From an uncultured Collinsella sp. (lineage in GTDB: Bacteria > Actinomycetota > Coriobacteriia > Coriobacteriales > Coriobacteriaceae), in assembly GCA_902494465.1 (NCBI GenBank), contig CABUTH010000033.1:1-14664 (forward strand): DNA of 14,664 nucleotides. The letters are read 5' to 3'. Below, in pieces: positions 1 through 7,667 of this stretch. Position 1 is the stretch's first letter. Each line of letters opens with the position of its first letter. The position numbers and the translations under genes are program-made. The notes beneath the pieces were generated by a model, which saw only the letters and a list, made by a program, of their open reading frames with translations, had not been told where the DNA came from and made no database searches.

Positions 1-2
1 CC

Positions 3-749
3 TTTACGCTTTCGGACGAGACCATGGATAAGATGGCCGAGGCCAACAACGGCCTGACCGGCTTCCACATCCATGTGTGCGAGGGCATGAACGACGTGTG
101 GGACTCCCGCCTCAACCGCGGTGGCATCAGCCCCGTCGAGCGCCTGCTGCAGCACAACCTGCTGGGTCCCGACACCATGCTGGGCCACTGCATCCACGTG
201 ACGCCTGCCGAGATGGATATCGTCAAGGAGTCCGGCACTTGGCTGGTCAACAACCCCGAATCCAATATGGGCAACGCCGTGGGCTGCGCCCCCGTGCTCG
301 AGTTCTTCCGCCGCGGCATCCCCGTGTGCATGGGCACCGACGCCTACACCCACGATATGCTCGAGAGCCTTAAGGTCTTCCTGATTATTCAGCGCCACAA
401 CGCCGCCATGCCCAACGTGGGCTGGTGCGAGGCCATGACGATGCTGTTCGAGAACAACGCCAAGATGGCGAGCAAGTACTTCGATCGCAAGCTCGGTGTG
501 CTCGAGGCCGGCGCTGCCGCCGACGTTATCGTTATGGACTACAAGCCCTTTACGCCGCTGAGCGAGGAGAATATCGACGGCCACATGCTCTTTGGCATGA
601 TGGGCAAAAACTGCCGCACCACCATCATCAACGGCCGCGTCCTGTACAAGGATCGCGAGTTCGTTGGCATTGATGAGGACAAGATCAACGCGTGGACCAT
701 GGCCGAGTCCAAGAAGCTCTGGAGCACGCTCAACGATCGCACCTACTAA
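3..749 (+). CDS. ssnA: SsnA-type aminohydrolase, 3' part (5' end outside window)
   Basis: The reading frame is already open at base 3 (F-T-L-S-D-E-T before the first Met at 24), so the gene starts upstream and this is roughly the C-terminal half of a protein usually near 440 aa. It belongs to the metal-dependent amidohydrolase superfamily (SsnA / chlorohydrolase-like). Visible metal-site motifs are FHIHVCEG (His, about codons 14-21 counted from the Met at 24), GHCIHV, and the GTDAYTHD Asp loop; the N-terminal HxH motif is outside the window. The end matches the usual amidohydrolase beta-sandwich closure (ADVIVMDY, then TIINGRVLYKDREFVG). SsnA is encoded with ygfK and xdhD in purine and uric acid clusters, where its exact substrate is not settled. 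It lies 149 nt upstream of ygfK on the same strand and probably shares its transcript. The family call is confident; the reaction is not. Confidence 0.88.
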   Translation, partial: FTLSDETMDKMAEANNGLTGFHIHVCEGMNDVWDSRLNRGGISPVERLLQHNLLGPDTMLGHCIHVTPAEMDIVKESGTWLVNNPESNMGNAVGCAPVLEFFRRGIPVCMGTDAYTHDMLESLKVFLIIQRHNAAMPNVGWCEAMTMLFENNAKMASKYFDRKLGVLEAGAAADVIVMDYKPFTPLSEENIDGHMLFGMMGKNCRTTIINGRVLYKDREFVGIDEDKINAWTMAESKKLWSTLNDRTY

Positions 750-764
750 TTCACAAGTAGATTC

Positions 765-798
765 GCGCGCATCGGATGTTTCGCCACATCCGGCGCGC
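765..798 (+). other. Strong hairpin between ssnA and ygfK
   Basis: Bases 773-779 (CGGATGT) pair with 786-792 (ACATCCG) around a 6-nt loop. GCGCGC at 765-770 then pairs with GCGCGC at 793-798 past a 2-nt bulge, giving 13 bp in all. No T-run follows, so it is not a classic intrinsic terminator. It could be an RNA processing or stability element or a partial attenuator that sets the ygfK level relative to ssnA. The rest of 750-898 is GC-rich and untranslated, with the ygfK ribosome site at its end. Confidence 0.55.
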
Positions 799-898
799 GC
801 ATAGGCGGCCTCCGCGGGGTCGCCGGCGCTGTGCTAGCGCTACACCGTATTTGCGCCCGCCGCGCGGTCTCGCCGGGCGTTACAGAGAGGAACTCATT

Positions 899-3898
899 AT
901 GAGCGACATCATGAGGCCGATCCCGTTTTCGCAGCTGATGAACTGGATCATCGAGGAGCACAAGACTCAGGGCGCCGTCTTTGGCGTGCGCAAGATGGTC
1001 ACGACCAACCAGGAGGGCGCGCTTCCCATTTTTGACGAGCGCATCGAGACTCCGTTTGGCCCGGCCGCCGGTCCCAATACGCAGTTGGCCCAGAACATCG
1101 TGGCATCCTACGTGGCTGGTTCCCGCTTCTTTGAGCTCAAGACCGTTCAGGTTATGGACGGCGAGGAGCTCTCCAAGTGTGTCAACAAGCCCTGCATTGT
1201 GGCGCAGGACGAGTGCTACAACTGCGAGTGGTCGACCGAGCTCGAGGTTCCGCAGGCTTTTGCCGAGTACGTGAAGGCATGGTTTGCCTGCCACCTGATC
1301 GCTCACGAGTACGGCCTGGGCAGCCCGGACGGCTTTGTCTTCAACATGTCCGTGGGTTATGACCTGGAGGGCATCAAGAGCCCCAAGGTCGACGCCTACA
1401 TCGAGGGCATGAAGGACGCCAGCGGCTCCGACGCCTGGAATGAGTGCCGCGCATGGGCGCTCGCCAACCTGGACAAGTTTGAGCATGTCGACGCCGCGTT
1501 TGTCGAGTCCATCCCGGCACGCGTCTCCAACTCCATCACCGAGTCTACCCTGCACGGCTGCCCGCCCGCCGAGATCGAGCGCATCGCGACCTACCTCATC
1601 ACCGAGAAGGGCCTCAACACCTACATCAAGTGCAACCCCACGCTGCTGGGCTATGAGTTTGCACGTCAGCGCCTCAACGAGCTGGGCTTTGACTACATCG
1701 TCTTCGACGATACGCACTTCCGCGAGGACCTGCAGTGGGCCGACGCCGTGCCCATGTTCGAGCGCCTGATTGCCCTGTGCGCCGAGCGCGGCCTGGAGTT
1801 TGGCGTCAAGCTCACCAACACCTTCCCCGTCGACGTGACGAGGAACGAGCTGCCTTCCACCGAGATGTACATGTCCGGCCGTTCGCTGTTCTCGCTGACC
1901 ATCGAGGCTGCCCGTCGCATTACCGAGCAGTTCGATGGCAAGCTGCGCATCAGCTACTCCGGCGGTGCTACGGTCTACAACATCCGCGCCCTGTACGATG
2001 CCGGCATTTGGCCCGTTACCCTGGCGACCGACGTGCTCAAGCCTGGTGGCTACGAGCGCTTTAGCCAGATGGCCGGCGAGTTTACCGACCTGGATGGCAA
2101 GCCGTTCGCGGGCGTCTCTCTCGAGGCCGTGACTGCGATCCAGACCGACTCACTCACCAACCCGCTCTACAAGAAGCCGCTGCGTCCGCTGCCCGACCGC
2201 AAGGTCGCCGGCAAGAGCCCTCTTTCCGATTGCTTTACCACGCCGTGCCGCACGAGCTGCCCCATCCAGCAGGATATTCCCGCCTACCTGGCGGCCGTTG
2301 ACGAGGGCCGCTACGAGGACGCACTCAATATCATCATCGAGCGCAACGCCCTGCCGTTCATTACCGGCACCATCTGCCCGCATCCCTGCGGCCGTGCCTG
2401 CGAGCGTGCGTTCTACGAGCCCGAGGGCGCCCAGATTCGCGCCAGCAAGCTCAAGGCCGCCCGCGAGGCCATGACCGCCGTGCTGCCCAAGCTGCGCGCC
2501 CAGGCCATCGCCAACGACGGCGAGCGCAACGTTGCCGTTATCGGCGGCGGCCCGGCCGGCCTGGCGACGGCGTTCTTCCTGACGCGTGCCGGCGTGCCCG
2601 TCACCATCTTTGAGGCCCGCGATTCGCTCGGCGGCGTGGTCCGTCACGTGATTCCCGAGTTCCGTATCGCGAGCGACGATATCTCCCACGATGCCGAGCT
2701 CTGCCTAGCCTTTGGCGCCAAGGTGCAGCTCAACGCTCGCGTTGATTCCATTGACGAGCTCAAGGACCAGGGCTTTACCGACGTGGTCGTGGCCACCGGT
2801 GCCTGGATGCCCGGCTCTGCGGGCCTGGGCGAGGGCGCCGAGCTCGACGTGCTGGAGTTCCTCGAGGCCGCCAAGAAGGGCGAGAAGCTCGAGCTGGGCG
2901 AGGACGTCGTGGTCATTGGCGCCGGCAACACCGCCATGGACGCGGCCCGCGTGGCCAAGCGCCTGGCCGGCGTGAAGAACGTGCGCCTGGTCTACCGCCG
3001 CACCAAGAAGCAGATGCCCGCCGATGAGGAAGAGCTCGATCTTGCTCTTGCCGACGGCGTTGAGTTCTGCGAGCTGCTGGCACCTAAGGCACTCAACGGC
3101 GCCGTGCTGACCTGCGATGTTATGGAGCTTGGCGAGCCGGATGCAAGTGGCCGCCGCAGCCTCGTCGCCACGGGCGAGACTGTTGAGCTTCCCGCCACCA
3201 CGGTGATCTGCGCCGTGGGCGAGGGCATCGACGCTAGCCTGTACGATGCCGCGGGCGTCGAGCGCGACCGTCGCGGCCGCCTTGCCGCTACCTCCACCGG
3301 CGTCGAGGGCGTCTGGGCTGCGGGCGACTGCCGCCGCGGTCCTGCCACCGTGGTCGAGGCTATCGCCGATGCCGCCGAGGTCGCCCGTGCCATCGCCGAC
3401 GTGGACTTTAACAAGTACGCCGACTGCAACGAGCAGGCCGGCCGCGAGGACACTTGCTACGAGCGCAAGGGGTCGCTGTGCCGCGACAAGCGCAACTGCA
3501 CCAAGACCCGCTGCCTGGGCTGCGGCTCGGTGTGCGAGGTCTGCTGCGACGTGTGCCCCAACCGCGCCAACGTGGCAATTAAGGTGCCGGGCCTGGCCAA
3601 GCATCAGGTCGTCCATGTCGACGGCATGTGCAATGAGTGCGGCAACTGCGCCGTGTTCTGCCCTTACCAGGAGGGTCGTCCCTACAAGGACAAGCTCACC
3701 CTGTTCTGGAGCGAGGAGGACATGGAGAACTCCGAGAACGAGGGCTTCCTGGCCGTGGACGAGGACCACTTTAAGGTTCGCGTCGCCGGCACGGTCCGCA
3801 CCGTCTCGGTCGATGCCGTCAACACCGGTCTTCCCGAGGCCGTCCGCCTGACCATCAGGGCTGTGCGCGACAACTATTCGTACCTTCTTAAGAAATAG
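899..3898 (+). CDS. ygfK: YgfK, multidomain Fe-S/flavin oxidoreductase ('putative selenate reductase subunit')
   Basis: This is a 999-aa protein (E. coli YgfK is about 1030 aa). The ATG at 899 is chosen because AGAGAGG at 884-890 sits 8 nt before it; the frame is open back to 776 but that stretch reads as Arg/Pro-rich filler. Residues 1 to about 430 form a dihydroorotate dehydrogenase-like part (PFGPAAGPNTQLAQN near residue 50). A DPD/glutamate-synthase-like Cys domain follows (C445, C450, C454, then ICPHPCGRACERAF), then an FAD Rossmann motif GGGPAG (549-554), an NAD(P) motif GAGNTAMDAA (from 674) and the FAD-closing WAAGD (806-810). Two Fe-S sets close the protein: C872/C875/C879/C882/C883/C886 and C911/C914/C917/C921. 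This suits electron transfer between NAD(P)H, flavin and Fe-S partners in the cytoplasm. It is the second gene of the purine cluster, 11 nt before the ferredoxin gene. The 'selenate reductase' name is historical; purine or uric acid breakdown is the better context. Confidence 0.92.
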   Translation: MSDIMRPIPFSQLMNWIIEEHKTQGAVFGVRKMVTTNQEGALPIFDERIETPFGPAAGPNTQLAQNIVASYVAGSRFFELKTVQVMDGEELSKCVNKPCIVAQDECYNCEWSTELEVPQAFAEYVKAWFACHLIAHEYGLGSPDGFVFNMSVGYDLEGIKSPKVDAYIEGMKDASGSDAWNECRAWALANLDKFEHVDAAFVESIPARVSNSITESTLHGCPPAEIERIATYLITEKGLNTYIKCNPTLLGYEFARQRLNELGFDYIVFDDTHFREDLQWADAVPMFERLIALCAERGLEFGVKLTNTFPVDVTRNELPSTEMYMSGRSLFSLTIEAARRITEQFDGKLRISYSGGATVYNIRALYDAGIWPVTLATDVLKPGGYERFSQMAGEFTDLDGKPFAGVSLEAVTAIQTDSLTNPLYKKPLRPLPDRKVAGKSPLSDCFTTPCRTSCPIQQDIPAYLAAVDEGRYEDALNIIIERNALPFITGTICPHPCGRACERAFYEPEGAQIRASKLKAAREAMTAVLPKLRAQAIANDGERNVAVIGGGPAGLATAFFLTRAGVPVTIFEARDSLGGVVRHVIPEFRIASDDISHDAELCLAFGAKVQLNARVDSIDELKDQGFTDVVVATGAWMPGSAGLGEGAELDVLEFLEAAKKGEKLELGEDVVVIGAGNTAMDAARVAKRLAGVKNVRLVYRRTKKQMPADEEELDLALADGVEFCELLAPKALNGAVLTCDVMELGEPDASGRRSLVATGETVELPATTVICAVGEGIDASLYDAAGVERDRRGRLAATSTGVEGVWAAGDCRRGPATVVEAIADAAEVARAIADVDFNKYADCNEQAGREDTCYERKGSLCRDKRNCTKTRCLGCGSVCEVCCDVCPNRANVAIKVPGLAKHQVVHVDGMCNECGNCAVFCPYQEGRPYKDKLTLFWSEEDMENSENEGFLAVDEDHFKVRVAGTVRTVSVDAVNTGLPEAVRLTIRAVRDNYSYLLKK

Positions 3899-3909
3899 GC
3901 GAGTCTCTT

Positions 3910-4389
3910 ATGGCCAAATCCATTCAACATAACGTGGCCTACGTTGCCTGCGGAAGCGGTTGCGCCTCCGCAGGCGGCGACGCCCACTGCAGCGAAGGCT
4001 GCATTGGCTGTGGCGCCTGCGTCACGGCCTGCCCCCACGGCGCCATTGCGCTGGTCGATGGCATCGCCCGCGTGGACCGCTCCAAGTGCACGGGCTGTGG
4101 CCTGTGCGGCATGGCGTGCCCGCAGCGCGTGATTGCCTTCGTCCCCGGCTACCAGAACATTCTGGTGCGCTGCAACAACACCGATAAGGGCGCCATTGCG
4201 CGCAAGGTCTGCGACACGAGCTGCATCGGTTGCGGTATGTGCGCCAAAAAGTGCCCTGCCGGCGCTATCCGCATCGAGGACAACTGCGCCCATATCGACG
4301 GCGTGGACTGCCTGTCGTGCGGCATGTGCGCCGTCGTCTGCCCGCATGGCGCCATCCACGACCGCACCGGCATCGCCGCCGGCGTGTAG
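3910..4389 (+). CDS. Four-cluster [4Fe-4S] ferredoxin-like electron carrier
   Basis: This is a 159-aa soluble protein with four CxxCxxCxxxCP motifs: C31/34/37/41, C60/63/66/70, C105/108/111/115 and C134/137/140/144. They are arranged as two double-cluster modules joined by a short linker (about residues 75-100). Extra cysteines at 14, 18, 27, 88, 101 and 126 could ligate or tune further centres. No signal peptide, membrane segment or flavin motif is visible. The ATG at 3910 lies 11 nt after the ygfK stop with a weak ribosome site (AGGCGAG), which suggests translational linkage to ygfK. The xdhD-like gene begins 12 nt after its stop. Its position between the Mo hydroxylase and YgfK suggests that it shuttles electrons between them. 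That role is inferred from context; the Fe-S assignment is direct. Confidence 0.9.
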   Translation: MAKSIQHNVAYVACGSGCASAGGDAHCSEGCIGCGACVTACPHGAIALVDGIARVDRSKCTGCGLCGMACPQRVIAFVPGYQNILVRCNNTDKGAIARKVCDTSCIGCGMCAKKCPAGAIRIEDNCAHIDGVDCLSCGMCAVVCPHGAIHDRTGIAAGV

Positions 4390-4401
4390 AAGGGAATCAC
4401 C

Positions 4402-7179
4402 ATGGCACAGGAATTCACTTTTACCGTTAACGGCGTCGAGCGCACGACGACGGAGAATAAACCGCTGCTGCGCTACCTGCGCGACGACCTGCATATCCAT
4501 TCCGCCAAGGACGGCTGCTCCGAGGGCGCCTGCGGCACCTGCACCATTCATGTGGACGGTGCGGCCGTCAAGGCGTGCGTGCTGACCACCGCTCTTGCCG
4601 CCGGCCGCAACATCGTGACCGTCGAGGGCCTGCCCGAGGACGTGCGCGAGGCCTTTGTGTACGCCTTTGGCGCCGTGGGCGCCGTGCAGTGCGGTTTTTG
4701 CATTCCCGGCATGGTCATGGCGGGTGCGGCGCTCATCGCCGAGGACCCCGAGCCCACTGAGGAGCAGATCAAGTACGCCATTCGCGGTAACGTCTGTCGC
4801 TGCACCGGCTACAAAAAGATTATCGAGGGCATCTCGCTGGCCGCTGCGGTGCTCCGCGGCGAAAAGCAGATCGACGAGGACCTGGAGCGCGGCGATGACT
4901 ACGGCGTGGGCAAGCGCGCCTTCCGTATTGACGTGCGCAAGAAGGTGCTCGGCGAGGGCAAGTATCCCGACGACATCGACGAGATCGACCAGCCGGGCCT
5001 GACCTACGCCAGCGCCGTGCGCTCCAAGTATCCGCGTGCCCGCGTGCTCTCCATCGATACCTCCAAGGCCGAGGCCCTACCCGGTGTGGTTGGCATCCTG
5101 CGCGCCGAGGACGTGCCGGTCAACCAGGTCGGCCACCTTATCCAGGACTGGGACGTCATGATCGCCCAGGGCGACATCACCCGCTGCGTGGGCGATGCCA
5201 TCGTGCTGGTGGTTGCCGAGGACGAGGCGACGCTCGAGAAGGCCAAGAAGCTCGTAAAGATTGATTACGAGCCGCTGGAGCCCGTGCGCAACATCGCCGA
5301 GGCCAGGTCTGCCGACGCCTCGCGCCTGCACGACAGCTTCTTTGCCTTTGGCAACACGGTGGAGCTCAAGGACAACGTGTGCCAGAGCCGTCACGTGACG
5401 CGCGGTGACGCCGCCAAGGCGCTGGCAGAGAGCGCGTTTACCGTGACGCAGCGCTTTACCACGCCCTTTACCGAGCATGCCTTCTTGGAGCCCGAGTGCG
5501 CCGTTGCCTTCCCGTACAAGAATGGCGTCAAGGTGCAGTCGACCGACCAGGGCGCCTACGACACGCGCAAAGAGTGCGCTCACATGTTTGGCTGGGATAG
5601 CGAGCCCGAGCGCGTGGTCGTCGAGACCATGCTCGTGGGTGGCGGCTTTGGCGGCAAGGAGGACGTGTCCATCCAGCACTTGGCCGCGCTCGCCGCATAT
5701 AAGTTCCAGCGTCCTGTGAAGTGTAAGCTCACGCGTGCCGAGTCGCTCGCTTTCCATCCCAAGCGTCACGCCATGGACGGCACCTTTACACTGGGCTGCG
5801 ACGCCGAGGGCAACTTTACCGGCCTGGATTGCGAGATCAACTTTGATACCGGCGCCTACGCGTCGCTGTGCGGCCCGGTGCTCGAGCGCGCCTGTACGCA
5901 TGCCGTCGGCCCCTACAAGTACCAGAACACCGACATTCGCGGCTTTGGCTACTACACCAACAACCCGCCCGCCGGTGCGTACCGCGGCTTTGGCGTTTGC
6001 CAGTCCGAGTTTGCGCTCGAGAGCCTGATCGACCTGCTGGCCGAGAAGGTCGGCCTGGATCCGTGGGAGATCCGCTACCGTAACGCCATCGAGCCGGGCG
6101 AGGTTTTGCCCAACGGCCAGATTGCCGATTGCTCCACGGCACTGAAGGAGACGCTGCTCGAGGTCAAGGATGCCTACTACGCGCATCCCGGACACGCTGG
6201 TATCGCCTGCGCCATGAAGAACGCCGGCGTGGGCGTGGGCCTGCCCGATGCCGGCCGCTGCAAGATTCGCGTCGAGAACGGCGTGGCCGTGGTCTATGCC
6301 GCCACGTCCGACATCGGCCAGGGCTGCAACACCGTCTTTTTGCAGGACGTTGCCGAGGCATGCGGTCTGCCGCTTCACTGTATTGCCAACGGCGAGTGTT
6401 CTACCGAGAACGCTCCCGACTCCGGCACCACGTCTGGCTCGCGTCAGACGGTCGTGACCGGCGAGGCCGTGCGCGGTGCCGCCTTCCTGCTGCGCGATGC
6501 CATGCTTGACATCGAGGCCGGCAAGCCCGCACCCGATACTCCCGTGAGCGCGCATGGCGACGGCGTCAAGATCGAGTACGACGACGGTCGCGCCTATCAG
6601 CTGCACACGCAGGAGCTCGTCGCCGGCCAGGGTATGCATCCTCAGGATCCCGCGGCCGCCATCAAGGCGCTCGAGGGATGCGAGTTTGGCTACGTGTACC
6701 TGGAGCCGACCGACAAGCTGGGTGCGGATGTTCCCAACCCCAAGAGCCACATCTGCTACGGCTTTGCCACACATGTGGTCATTTTGGATGATGACGGCCG
6801 CGTGAGCGAGGTCTATGCCGCGCACGATTCCGGCAAGGTGGTCAATCCCATCTCCATCCAGGGTCAGATCGAAGGCGGCGTGCTCATGGGTATGGGCTAT
6901 GCGCTTACCGAGGACTGGCCGCTCAAGGACTGCGTACCCCAGGCAAGGTACGGTACGCTCGGGTTGTTCCGTGCGCCCGAGATTCCGGATATCCACGCCA
7001 TTTACGTGGAGAAGGACGAGCTGTTGCCCGTGGCATACGGCGGCAAGGGCATTGGAGAGATCGCAACGATTCCCACGGCGCCCGCCGTACAGAACGCCTA
7101 CCGCGCGTTTGACGGCAAACTGCGTCCAGATCTGCCCATGGTGGATACGCCTTACAGCCGCGTCCGCAACCGCGGGTAG
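4402..7179 (+). CDS. xdhD: XdhD-type molybdenum hydroxylase (selenium-dependent xanthine dehydrogenase family), [2Fe-2S]/Moco fusion
   Basis: This is a 925-aa protein (E. coli XdhD is about 956 aa). The ATG at 4402 follows GAAGGG with good spacing. Residues 1-80 are a plant-type [2Fe-2S] ferredoxin domain (C39, C44, C47, C59). Residues 90-140 are the helical [2Fe-2S] domain (C97, C100, C132, C134; QCGFC and CRCTGY). From about 170 on it is the xanthine dehydrogenase Moco domain, with GGGFGGKE (413-420), PAGAYRGFG with R528, TSDIGQG, and the late GIGE motif with E886 as the expected catalytic Glu. The FAD domain of classical xanthine dehydrogenases is absent. The family hydroxylates purines such as xanthine or hypoxanthine, or runs reductively in uric acid use. 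Selenium, where used, is a labile Mo ligand inserted after translation, so no in-frame UGA is expected and none is seen. It is the last gene of the operon, followed by a terminator. Substrate and direction cannot be read from sequence. Confidence 0.9.
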   Translation: MAQEFTFTVNGVERTTTENKPLLRYLRDDLHIHSAKDGCSEGACGTCTIHVDGAAVKACVLTTALAAGRNIVTVEGLPEDVREAFVYAFGAVGAVQCGFCIPGMVMAGAALIAEDPEPTEEQIKYAIRGNVCRCTGYKKIIEGISLAAAVLRGEKQIDEDLERGDDYGVGKRAFRIDVRKKVLGEGKYPDDIDEIDQPGLTYASAVRSKYPRARVLSIDTSKAEALPGVVGILRAEDVPVNQVGHLIQDWDVMIAQGDITRCVGDAIVLVVAEDEATLEKAKKLVKIDYEPLEPVRNIAEARSADASRLHDSFFAFGNTVELKDNVCQSRHVTRGDAAKALAESAFTVTQRFTTPFTEHAFLEPECAVAFPYKNGVKVQSTDQGAYDTRKECAHMFGWDSEPERVVVETMLVGGGFGGKEDVSIQHLAALAAYKFQRPVKCKLTRAESLAFHPKRHAMDGTFTLGCDAEGNFTGLDCEINFDTGAYASLCGPVLERACTHAVGPYKYQNTDIRGFGYYTNNPPAGAYRGFGVCQSEFALESLIDLLAEKVGLDPWEIRYRNAIEPGEVLPNGQIADCSTALKETLLEVKDAYYAHPGHAGIACAMKNAGVGVGLPDAGRCKIRVENGVAVVYAATSDIGQGCNTVFLQDVAEACGLPLHCIANGECSTENAPDSGTTSGSRQTVVTGEAVRGAAFLLRDAMLDIEAGKPAPDTPVSAHGDGVKIEYDDGRAYQLHTQELVAGQGMHPQDPAAAIKALEGCEFGYVYLEPTDKLGADVPNPKSHICYGFATHVVILDDDGRVSEVYAAHDSGKVVNPISIQGQIEGGVLMGMGYALTEDWPLKDCVPQARYGTLGLFRAPEIPDIHAIYVEKDELLPVAYGGKGIGEIATIPTAPAVQNAYRAFDGKLRPDLPMVDTPYSRVRNRG

Positions 7180-7248
7180 GGTAGGGCGCGGACGGTCATT
7201 GCTGACGAGCTGTTCGCGCTCAACATCAACTGTATATGCTGCGCCTTT

Positions 7249-7284
7249 GGCCCCAGCTCCATCGCGAGCCGGGGCCTTTTGTTT
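7249..7284 (+). terminator. Intrinsic terminator of the ssnA-ygfK-ferredoxin-xdhD operon
   Basis: GGCCCC (7249-7254) pairs with GGGGCC (7271-7276), and an inner GCT/AGC pairing extends the stem past one mismatch around an 8-nt loop. TTTTGTTT follows at 7277-7284. It lies 70 nt after the xdhD stop. Confidence 0.85.
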
Positions 7285-7300
7285 GGAGCGCCTCCGCATG

Positions 7301-7624
7301 CGGAAGCTGCGTCCCGGAATCCAGCCTCGGAACGGGATTAACTTTCCCAACGGGGCCGCATGCGGAAACTGCGTCCCGGAATCGTGCCTCAGAATGGGAT
7401 GTGTTTTCCGCTGGCCGGCCGTTTGGAAAGTGCATCCCAGTTTGAGCGTTTATTTTGGGATGCGGTTTCCGCTGAAGGACTCAACCGGAAAGCACGACCC
7501 GTTCCGAGACCTGATTCCGGGACACGCTTTCCGCTAGGCCCGCCATCCGGAAAGTGCATCCCGTTTTGAGCGTCCAGGCTGGGCCGCGCTTTCCGTTGGC
7601 GTGGCCGTTGGGAAAACGCGGCCC
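7301..7624. repeat. Palindromic repeat array A (five 48-bp units plus a half unit, 61-62-bp period)
   Basis: Five imperfect palindromes lie at 7301-7348, 7363-7410, 7424-7471, 7486-7533 and 7548-7595, with a left half unit at 7610-7624. Each has a left arm close to CGGAAAnTGCGTCCCG, a centre related to GAATnnnGCCTCnGAA, and a right arm close to GGGATGCGnTTTCCG. Variable spacers of 13-14 bp separate the units. The array fills the gap between the convergent xdhD and nuclease-fold genes. Short open frames crossing it are by-products of the repeats. No gene is supported between 7180 and 7667. Confidence 0.9.
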
Positions 7625-7667
7625 AGATAGGGGGGATGCGATCCGGCGATGCACGGCCTAGCAGCTC

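Noticed and set aside
776..898. A 41-codon N-terminal extension of YgfK from the ATG at 776
   Set aside because: That ATG lies inside a hairpin with no ribosome site, the peptide would be Arg/Pro-rich filler, and the ATG at 899 has a good ribosome site and gives the usual N-terminus.
2705..3769. A 354-codon open frame antisense to ygfK
   Set aside because: It mirrors the coding bias of ygfK, with Ala/Leu/Gly-rich composition and no motif.
4402..7179. Selenocysteine in the xanthine dehydrogenase
   Set aside because: There is no in-frame UGA; in this enzyme family selenium is a labile Mo ligand added after translation.
5077..7350. A 757-codon open frame antisense to xdhD
   Set aside because: Long antisense frames arise from GC-rich third positions. 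The + strand protein has full family motifs, and the antisense frame starts within the repeat array.
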